12,685 nt of DNA from Anaerolinea thermophila. GTDB lineage: Bacteria; Chloroflexota; Anaerolineae; Anaerolineales; DRKV01. The notes below the pieces were generated by a model. It searched no databases. It was not told the DNA's origin and saw nothing but the letters and a program-made list of their open reading frames with translations. Location: positions 1 through 12,685 of the forward strand of contig DYKW01000036.1 of assembly GCA_020722405.1 (NCBI GenBank). The letters run 5' to 3'. Shown piece by piece: positions 7,132-12,685 of this stretch (positions are counted from its first letter, which is position 1; the number at the start of each line of letters is the position of its first letter). Position numbers and translations under genes: made by a program.

Positions 7132-7144
7132 AGGAGGTAATCCT
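7132..7144 (+). promoter_or_regulatory. Ribosome binding site that fixes the TTG start of clpC
   Basis: AGGAGGT (7132-7138) is a near-perfect Shine-Dalgarno, 6 nt before TTG at 7145. AGGA (7132-7135) can pair with TCCT (7141-7144) over a five-base loop, which could weakly hide the site. The rare TTG start plus strong site suggests tuned initiation. Confidence 0.75.
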
Positions 7145-9655
7145 TTGGCAAAAATGGAACGTTTTACCCAACGAGCACGCCGAGTGCTCAGTCTAGCGCA
7201 TCGAGAAGCCGAACGTATGCGCCACAACTATATCGGAACCGAACACCTACTCCTGGGCTTGCTCCAGGAGGATGGTGGCGTTGCAGGGCGTGTGTTGCAT
7301 GAATTGGGATTAGAAGTGGTGCGGGTGCAAGAATTAATCGAACGATTGACCGGTTTTGGCATGTACACTGGTAGTAAACTAGACCTTTCTCCTGGCACGC
7401 AGCAAGTACTTGAATATGCGGTGGATGAAGCGCGTCGCATGGGGCATCACTATATCGGTACAGAACACCTGCTCTTGGGATTGGTGCGCTACAACGAAGG
7501 CATTGCCATCGATGTGTTACGCAAACTCGGCATCACGCCAGAGCAAATTCGTCGACAAACACGTCGTGTTTTGCAGGAAACCAGTACCCAACAACGTACC
7601 AGCGCAACCACTGCCGGCGACCCACAAGAAGAAAAGAAGCATCCCAAAACCCCGCTGGTTGATCAGTTGGCAACGGATTTGACCGCTTTGGCCGAGGATG
7701 GGAAACTGGACCCGGTGATTGGGCGACAGATGGAAATCGAACGCGTGATTCAAATTCTGGCGCGGCGCACAAAAAACAATCCCGCCCTGATTGGAGAACC
7801 CGGTGTTGGCAAAACAGCCATCGTCGAAGGATTGGCGCAGCGCATTGTGGAAGGGGATGTGCCTGTGCCGTTGCTTGGCAAACGTGTCTTGCAATTGGAT
7901 GTCGGTTCATTGGTGGCCGGGACGATGTATCGTGGTCAATTCGAGGAGCGTCTCAAGCGTGTGATTGATGAACTGAAGGCTTCTGAGGCCATTTTGTTCA
8001 TCGACGAGGTGCATATGTTGGTAGGTGCAGGTGCGGCCGGCTCTTCTGTGGATGCCGCTAATATCCTCAAACCGGCCTTGTCGCGTGGTGAATTGCAGGT
8101 TATTGGTGCAACTACTCTGGATGAATATCGCAAAAATATCGAAAGTGACGCCGCATTAGAACGTCGTTTCCAGCCAATTACGGTGGAAGAACCCTCCGAA
8201 GAAGAGGCGATTGAAATTTTGCGAGGCATTCGCCAGGCTTACGAAGAGCATCATCGCTTGACCATTGCAGATGAAGCGCTGGAGGCGGCTGTTCATTTGT
8301 CGGCGCGTTACGTCAGCGATCGCTTCTTGCCGGATAAGGCCATTGACTTGATCGACGAGGCGGCCTCGCGGGTGCGCATGTACAAAAGCCCGGTTGCGCA
8401 GGAATCCAAGCACATCATGGAAGAATTGCGCATTACTCGCGCCGAGCACGCCCTGGCTGTCGAAGATGGCCGCTTCGATGATACCCAGGAAATGCAGCAA
8501 CACTTGCAAATGTTGGAAGAACGGTTAGAGCAACTGCGCACCGGCTGGGATCGTGCGACCAGCCCGGTTGTTGGGGTGGAGGATATTGCCGAAGTGGTTT
8601 CGATGTGGACCGGCGTGCCGGTGATGCAAATTGCGCAGGCTGAATCAGAGCGCTTGCTGCACATGGAGGAAGCCTTGCAAAAAGTCATCATTGGGCAGGG
8701 TGAAGCCATTCAGGCCATTTCGAAAGCGGTGCGCCGTGCTCGTGCCGGTCTGAAGGACCCACGCCGTCCGATAGGCTCGTTCATCTTCCTTGGGCCGACC
8801 GGTGTCGGCAAGACGGAGTTAACCAAACAATTGGCAAAATTCATGTTTGGCAGCGAAGACTCGGTCATTCAGTTCGATATGTCGGAATTTATGGAGCGGC
8901 ACAACGCCAGCCGTTTGGTGGGCGCGCCTCCGGGATACGTAGGTTATGAAGAAGCCGGTCAACTTACCGAGACGATTCGCCGTCGCCCATACTCGATTAT
9001 CGTGTTCGATGAGATCGAAAAAGCGCATCCCGAAGTACACAACATGTTGCTGCAAATCATGGAAGAAGGACATTTGACCGATGCGCGCGGACACAAAGTA
9101 GATTTCCGCAATGCGATTATCATCATGACTTCTAATGTGGGTGCAGATGCCATTCGCCGCCAAACCTCGCTGGGGTTCCACCTGGAACACGGTGATGAAA
9201 GCACAAAAGAGATATTGGCTTATGATGAGATGCGCAAGAGGTTGACCGAATCGCTCAAGCGCATCTTCCGCCCGGAATTCATCAACCGCCTCGACTCAGT
9301 GATTGTCTTCCGTGCCCTCAACAAGGAAGACATCAAGAAGATCGTTTCGTTGGAAATTGGTAAAGTGGCCGAGCGGCTCAAGGAACACAACCTGAACATT
9401 GAACTTTCCCCGGCCGCAGTGGATTGGCTGTGCGAGAAGGGATATGATCCCGATATGGGTGCGCGTCCACTGCGCCGCGTTATCCAGTTCGAAATCGAAG
9501 ATACCCTGTCGGACGCCTTGCTTTCCGGTCAATTCTCCGATGGCGATACGGTGTTCGTGGATGTCGAAAACGGCGAATTGGTTCTGGAACGGAAGCCAAG
9601 TAATGGTGAGACCGTAGAGTCGCCTCCGCCGCCTACTCCCGAAGCCGCCGGTTGA
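7145..9655 (+). CDS. clpC: ATP-dependent Clp protease ATP-binding subunit ClpC
   Basis: An 836-residue Hsp100 unfoldase, which threads proteins into ClpP for degradation. Two Clp_N repeats are visible (RHNYIGTEHLLLGLL at 26-40, GHHYIGTEHLLLGLV at 100-114). AAA domain 1 has Walker A GEPGVGKT (217-224) and Walker B ILFIDE (283-288). A middle domain covers about 411-475. AAA domain 2 has GPTGVGKT (550-557) and IIVFDE (618-623). LGF (676-678) is the likely ClpP-docking tripeptide. I place the start at the TTG, because AGGAGGT (7132-7138) lies 6 nt upstream and the product then begins MAKMERFTQRARRVLSLA as ClpC proteins do; the ATG at 7154 is too far from that site. The open frame runs upstream to 6983, but that part is leader. 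No clpP, ctsR or mcsAB gene is nearby. The acidic, proline-rich tail SPPPPTPEAAG is an ordinary variable end. Confidence 0.97.
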   Translation: MAKMERFTQRARRVLSLAHREAERMRHNYIGTEHLLLGLLQEDGGVAGRVLHELGLEVVRVQELIERLTGFGMYTGSKLDLSPGTQQVLEYAVDEARRMGHHYIGTEHLLLGLVRYNEGIAIDVLRKLGITPEQIRRQTRRVLQETSTQQRTSATTAGDPQEEKKHPKTPLVDQLATDLTALAEDGKLDPVIGRQMEIERVIQILARRTKNNPALIGEPGVGKTAIVEGLAQRIVEGDVPVPLLGKRVLQLDVGSLVAGTMYRGQFEERLKRVIDELKASEAILFIDEVHMLVGAGAAGSSVDAANILKPALSRGELQVIGATTLDEYRKNIESDAALERRFQPITVEEPSEEEAIEILRGIRQAYEEHHRLTIADEALEAAVHLSARYVSDRFLPDKAIDLIDEAASRVRMYKSPVAQESKHIMEELRITRAEHALAVEDGRFDDTQEMQQHLQMLEERLEQLRTGWDRATSPVVGVEDIAEVVSMWTGVPVMQIAQAESERLLHMEEALQKVIIGQGEAIQAISKAVRRARAGLKDPRRPIGSFIFLGPTGVGKTELTKQLAKFMFGSEDSVIQFDMSEFMERHNASRLVGAPPGYVGYEEAGQLTETIRRRPYSIIVFDEIEKAHPEVHNMLLQIMEEGHLTDARGHKVDFRNAIIIMTSNVGADAIRRQTSLGFHLEHGDESTKEILAYDEMRKRLTESLKRIFRPEFINRLDSVIVFRALNKEDIKKIVSLEIGKVAERLKEHNLNIELSPAAVDWLCEKGYDPDMGARPLRRVIQFEIEDTLSDALLSGQFSDGDTVFVDVENGELVLERKPSNGETVESPPPPTPEAAG

Positions 9656-9667
9656 AAAAGGTCGTAG

Positions 9668-9717
9668 CGTGGGGCGAGGCAACACCTTGCCCCACGGTCT
9701 CGTTTTTAGGTTTTTTT
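9668..9717 (+). terminator. Intrinsic terminator after clpC
   Basis: CGTGGGGCGAGG (9668-9679) pairs with CCTTGCCCCACG (9685-9696), a 12-bp stem with one G-U pair and the loop CAACA. It is followed by GTTTTTAGGTTTTTTT. It lies 12 nt past the clpC stop and would separate clpC from radA. Confidence 0.9.
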
Positions 9718-9856
9718 CTGTGCTGTCTCCATTTGTTTCCCAGGTGAACGGGGAATTTTCAACACGTACCGCGGGGCGGGTGCTGACCCCGCCCTTTCGA
9801 TGTGATGTGACCGTTGCCCGCCAGGTGACGGTCACTTTGCCCCCGAGTATGCGGGT
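9718..9856 (+). promoter_or_regulatory. Hairpin-rich spacer upstream of radA
   Basis: After the terminator this spacer holds two further stem-loops: GGGCGGG (9774-9780) with CCCGCCC (9788-9794), and GTGACCGT (9807-9814) with ACGGTCAC (9828-9835), an 8-bp perfect dyad. The second could be an operator or leader hairpin for radA. I see no confident promoter. GAGGT (9857-9861), 6 nt before ATG, serves radA. No gene is apparent in this spacer. Confidence 0.45.
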
Positions 9857-9867
9857 GAGGTAGCAAC

Positions 9868-11262
9868 ATGGCAAAAGCAGAAAAACGTTACGTCTGCCAG
9901 GAGTGTGGCTATATCAGCGTCCGTTCATTGGGACGCTGTCCCCAATGCCAGGCTTGGAATAGCATGGTGGAAGAAGTCATTGTCCCTGAGACCTCAGCCC
10001 AAAAGTCCGGCCGACCGCTGGCGCTGCAATCCAAGCCGCGCCGTCTACGTGAGATCAGCGGAGATATGGAAGAGCGGCTGAGGTTACCCATCGAAGAGTT
10101 TGCGCGCGTTCTGGGAGGCGGCATTGTGCCCGGCTCTATCGTATTGATTGGCGGCGACCCTGGGATTGGCAAATCTACCCTGACGTTGCAAATGAGCATC
10201 GAAATGGCGCGCCTGGGGACGGTGCTGTACGTTTCCGGTGAGGAATCGGAGCGCCAGATCAAAATGCGGGCAGTTCGCCTGCTGCGTTCGGAAGATGGTA
10301 CGCCCCTGGAGATGCCGGATAATCTGTTTCTGGTAACCGAGACCAACCTGGAAGCCATTTTGCAGCACGTCGAAAATACCAAACCGCGCTTGTTGATTGT
10401 GGATTCTATTCAAACGACCACGCTGCCGGGAATGAATTCGTCTGCCGGTTCGGTTTCGCAGGTGCGAGAGTGTGCGGCGCGTCTACGGGAGTTGGCAAAA
10501 TCTTCTGGTATCGCAGTCTTTTTGATTGGGCACGTCACCAAAGATGGGGCTATTGCCGGGCCGCGCGTCCTGGAGCATATTGTGGATACCGTGTTGTATT
10601 TGGAAGGTGACCATTTTCAGGCCTATCGTCTGTTGCGTTCGGTCAAGAACCGTTTTGGCGCCACCTCTGAGGTCGGTGTGTTCGCAATGGGCGAACGCGG
10701 CATGGAGGAGGTCAGGAATCCATCGGAGGCTTTTCTGGCCGAGCGGATGGCGAATGCTCCAGGCTCGGCCATCGCGGTGACGATGGAAGGGACGCGTCCC
10801 ATTCTGGTAGAAATGCAGGGGCTGACCAGCCCGACTTCTTTTGGGAATCCGCGTCGCACGCCGAACGGAGTGGATTTCAACCGCCTGTTGTTGGTCATTG
10901 CCGTACTTACCCGTCGGGTGGGGCTGCGGCTGGGGGAACAGGATGTCTTTGTCAACGTGGTGGGCGGGTTGAAGGTCACCGAGCCGGCGGCCGACCTGGC
11001 GGTGGCGGCTGCGATTGCTTCTTCTGTCAAAGATCAACCGGTGCGCGCCGACGTGGTGCTGATCGGCGAGATTGGCCTTTCGGGAGAGTTGCGCAGCGTG
11101 GGGCAAATTGAAACCCGCTTGCGTGAGGCCGCCAAACTGGGCTTTAAGACCGCGATTGTGCCGCGTAAGATGCACCGCGGGCTGCCCTGGCCAGAAGGCA
11201 TCCAGGTTTTGGAGGCGCGTTCCCTACATCAGGCGTTGGAAATAGCGTTCGTAGAAGCATGA
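9868..11262 (+). CDS. radA: DNA repair protein RadA
   Basis: A 464-residue RadA (Sms), a RecA-like ATPase and branch-migration helicase used in recombination and repair. The N-terminal zinc finger has CQEC and CPQC (Cys10, 13, 24, 27). Walker A is GDPGIGKS (96-103) and Walker B LLIVDS (175-180). The RadA-specific KNRFG motif is at 260-264. The C-terminal Lon-protease-like domain (about 285-460) includes GGLKVTEPAADLAVA (366-380) and GEIGLSGELR (400-409). Length and motif order are normal. The start has GAGGT 6 nt upstream and gives the usual short lead before the zinc finger. It overlaps dus by ATGA, so the two are translated together. It is preceded by the clpC terminator and so probably has its own promoter. 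Confidence 0.97.
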   Translation: MAKAEKRYVCQECGYISVRSLGRCPQCQAWNSMVEEVIVPETSAQKSGRPLALQSKPRRLREISGDMEERLRLPIEEFARVLGGGIVPGSIVLIGGDPGIGKSTLTLQMSIEMARLGTVLYVSGEESERQIKMRAVRLLRSEDGTPLEMPDNLFLVTETNLEAILQHVENTKPRLLIVDSIQTTTLPGMNSSAGSVSQVRECAARLRELAKSSGIAVFLIGHVTKDGAIAGPRVLEHIVDTVLYLEGDHFQAYRLLRSVKNRFGATSEVGVFAMGERGMEEVRNPSEAFLAERMANAPGSAIAVTMEGTRPILVEMQGLTSPTSFGNPRRTPNGVDFNRLLLVIAVLTRRVGLRLGEQDVFVNVVGGLKVTEPAADLAVAAAIASSVKDQPVRADVVLIGEIGLSGELRSVGQIETRLREAAKLGFKTAIVPRKMHRGLPWPEGIQVLEARSLHQALEIAFVEA

Positions 11263-12341
11263 ATACCGATTTTGGGACGATGATTGCCGGGAATATCTCT
11301 GGGGTGTGGGATAACTTTGAGGTGGCCGTACCACCTGCGGGGGCGTCTGTCCCCGCCTTTTGGGTACGGGGTATCCCTGTGTATGGGGATGCGATCCTTT
11401 CCCCCATGGAAGGCTATTCCGATCTGCCCTTCCGTCTGCTGTGTCGAGAACTCGGCTCGGCGATGAGTTATACGGAATTTGTCAACGTACTGAGTTTGCC
11501 ATCCAAGGGGTTTGGTAAGCAGGCCTCCAAACTGGCTTATCATGAAAGCGAACGTCCGGTGGTTTTCCAAATTTACGATAGCGATCCCCACCGGTTGCTG
11601 GAGGCTGCCTTGCGCTTGCAGGAACTCGGCCCCGACATCATTGACATCAACATGGGGTGTCCGGCCAAGACGGTGGCGACGCGCGGGGCCGGCAGTGGGC
11701 TGTTGAAGACGCCGTTGAAGATTGCACGCATCTTCCGTACGCTTTCTCGGACGCTGGAGGTGCCAGTAACGGGCAAAATTCGTCTGGGTTGGGATGATAC
11801 GTGCCGCAACTCTCTGTTGGTGGCGCGTATTGTGGAGGAGAACGGCGGGGCGTTGTTGGCCGTTCACGGGCGGACGCGTGCCCAAAACTACGGCGGCCAG
11901 GCGGATTGGGATGCGATTGCGGAAATCAAGCAGGCGCTTTCGATTCCGGTGATTGGCAATGGGGATGTACGCCGGGCGGCGGATATTGCCCGCATGAAGG
12001 CGCATACCCATTGTGATGGGGTGATGATTGGACGGGCGGCGATTGGTAATCCGTGGATTTTTTCGGGGCTGGAACGGGAGAACGTGCCGTTGGAGGCCGT
12101 GCGGCGCGTGATGCTGCGTCATCTGGAGCGGATGTTGGCGTTTTACGGGCATGCGCCTGGGTTGGTGCTGTTCCGCAAGCACACGGTGCAGTACTTGCGC
12201 CCCTATGGTTTGTCGCGGGAAGTGCGGCGCAGGTTGTTGACCTGTGAAACGCCCGATTCTTTTGTGGCCTTGTTGGATGAGGTGACGCGAAATGCGGAGA
12301 GAAGCGTTTCGGAAGAGCGCCGTTCTGTTATTGGTGCGTAG
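11259..12341 (+). CDS. dus: tRNA-dihydrouridine synthase family protein
   Basis: A 360-residue flavin enzyme that reduces uridine to dihydrouridine in the D-loop of tRNA. The core begins IPVYGDAILSPMEGYSDLPFR (39-59). Catalytic Cys134 is in DINMGCPAK (129-137). GKIRLGW (172-178), HGRTRAQ (203-209), GNGDV (233-237) and GRAAIGNPWIF (258-268) form the FMN/TIM-barrel sites. The ATG overlaps the radA stop as ATGA, which implies coupled translation, although no Shine-Dalgarno is clear. Residues 1-37 are a longer lead than usual; within it, residues 23-34 (VPPAGASVPAF region) are encoded by a palindromic element, so the N-terminus may have grown by insertion. A start further down, such as the ATG at 11280 or the GTG just before TATGGGGATGCG, cannot be ruled out. 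The subfamily (DusA, B or C) is not certain; the radA partner does not settle it. Confidence 0.93.
   Translation: MNTDFGTMIAGNISGVWDNFEVAVPPAGASVPAFWVRGIPVYGDAILSPMEGYSDLPFRLLCRELGSAMSYTEFVNVLSLPSKGFGKQASKLAYHESERPVVFQIYDSDPHRLLEAALRLQELGPDIIDINMGCPAKTVATRGAGSGLLKTPLKIARIFRTLSRTLEVPVTGKIRLGWDDTCRNSLLVARIVEENGGALLAVHGRTRAQNYGGQADWDAIAEIKQALSIPVIGNGDVRRAADIARMKAHTHCDGVMIGRAAIGNPWIFSGLERENVPLEAVRRVMLRHLERMLAFYGHAPGLVLFRKHTVQYLRPYGLSREVRRRLLTCETPDSFVALLDEVTRNAERSVSEERRSVIGA
11320..11369. repeat. Palindromic element in the dus 5' coding region
   Basis: Alternative nested stems are present: AGGTGG (11320-11325) with CCACCT (11331-11336), CCGTACC (11326-11332) with GGTACGG (11363-11369), and GCGGGG (11337-11342) with CCCCGC (11351-11356). 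Bases 11331-11354 match the CHAD-gene element at 21 of 24 positions, in the same codon phase (PPAGASVPA here, PPERSSVPS there). Confidence 0.7.
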
Positions 12342-12390
12342 AACGCTGCCGTAGGGCTATGTGTTCGAATTTTCGAGGACACCAAAAATT

Positions 12391-12420
12391 CTTGACACAA
12401 TCCCCATTCTGGGGACTTAG
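12391..12420 (+). promoter_or_regulatory. Weak promoter-like site with a dyad in its spacer
   Basis: TTGACA (12391-12396) is a perfect -35, but the -10 region (CTTAGT at 12415-12420, 18-nt spacing) is poor. The inverted repeat TCCCC ATTCT GGGGA (12400-12414) fills the spacer. No gene follows inside the window. Confidence 0.2.
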
Positions 12421-12444
12421 TCGCGAAGACGCAAAGGCAGGTAA

Positions 12445-12479
12445 CAGGCGTCAGGCGTCAGCGGACAGCCGTCAGGGGC
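12445..12479. repeat. Degenerate 7-bp tandem array
   Basis: Five consecutive heptamers: CAGGCGT, CAGGCGT, CAGCGGA, CAGCCGT, CAGGGGC. Each starts with CAG and the first two are identical. Non-coding. Confidence 0.75.
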
Positions 12480-12497
12480 AACATTCAGCGTGCGATC

Positions 12498-12540
12498 TAC
12501 CCAACTACCTAACTACCCAACTACCCGACTAAACAACTAC
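12498..12540. repeat. 8-bp tandem array
   Basis: Five octamers, TACCCAAC, TACCTAAC, TACCCAAC, TACCCGAC, TAAACAAC, then a partial TAC. This is a simple repeat that could vary by slippage; there are no spacers, so it is not a CRISPR. Confidence 0.85.
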
Positions 12541-12542
12541 TG

Positions 12543-12685
12543 TATCATCTCAAAAAGAAGGGGAAACGTCCCGAAGGTTTCTTCCAAAGCCTGGTTGAAC
12601 TGCTCAAACCTTCACCCTACGGGTACTTTGCGGGACGGTGCATTGCCTCCCCAAATTATTGAGAAGTCGCCATGAAAAATAATTT
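12543..12685 (-). repeat. Interspersed repeat, right copy, inverted, continues past the window
   Basis: The reverse complement of this segment aligns with the left-end repeat in four blocks: 12543-12575, 12576-12612, 12632-12664 and 12666-12685. It differs by two substitutions and lacks the MITE and the 100-bp insertion. It has 19 bases of its own at 12613-12631. The last block reaches the final base of the window, so the true end is not seen. Confidence 0.85.

Noticed and set aside
6983..7144. N-terminal extension of clpC by 54 codons
   Set aside because: The added residues have no resemblance to ClpC, overlap the leader hairpins, and include the Shine-Dalgarno sequence itself as codons just before the TTG.
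6928..7144. Known riboswitch or T-box in the clpC leader
   Set aside because: None of the consensus cores I know (such as the T-box AGGGTGG segment or the cobalamin box) is present, and clpC would be an unusual target.
11229..12182. Long minus-strand frame (317 codons) opposite dus
   Set aside because: It lies antisense to the dus gene, which has all its catalytic motifs. The translation is rich in His, Arg, Pro and Gln, as expected of a shadow frame.
12498..12540. CRISPR-like array
   Set aside because: The units are 8 bp with no spacers and no cas genes nearby, so it is a simple tandem repeat.

Overview
The window looks like chromosomal DNA from a bacterium of the phylum Chloroflexota, probably class Anaerolineae. 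This is an inference from the style of the ClpC, RadA and PPK proteins; there is no rRNA or other marker to confirm it. All recognisable genes are on the + strand. No tRNA, rRNA, CRISPR array or transposase gene was seen.

Region 1 (1-484) has no convincing gene. It is an interspersed repeat copy split by insertions. One insertion is a 109-bp MITE-like element with imperfect terminal inverted repeats, a perfect 26-bp central palindrome and an 8-bp target duplication. Region 2 (485-6723) is one tightly packed polyphosphate operon: two single-domain PPK2 kinases, PPK1, an HTH-linker-CHAD protein, a SixA-like phosphohistidine phosphatase and a second histidine-phosphatase-superfamily enzyme. Gaps are at most 18 nt, and the CHAD gene overlaps the end of ppk1. 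Together these genes can make polyP (PPK1), use it to phosphorylate nucleotides (PPK2 pair) and bind it (CHAD). The two phosphatases may act on phosphohistidine or small phosphorylated compounds.

Region 3 (6724-7144) is the promoter and a long structured leader for clpC. It holds a possible 33-residue upstream ORF with a good Shine-Dalgarno sequence. Region 4 (7145-9717) is clpC, started at a TTG nine bases upstream of the nearest ATG, and closed by a strong intrinsic terminator. Region 5 (9718-12341) is a hairpin-rich spacer followed by radA (DNA repair) and a dus family tRNA-dihydrouridine synthase, joined by an ATGA overlap. Region 6 (12342-12685) is non-coding: two adjacent short tandem arrays (7-bp and 8-bp periods), then an inverted copy of the left-end repeat that runs off the window.

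The best leads for something undescribed are: (a) a palindromic element carried inside two unrelated genes (CHAD and dus) in the same reading frame; (b) a MITE with its filled and empty sites both present in this window; (c) an HTH domain fused to a polyP-binding CHAD domain inside a polyP operon; and (d) a change of strand composition (C-rich in the polyP operon, G-rich in clpC-radA-dus) although every gene points the same way.
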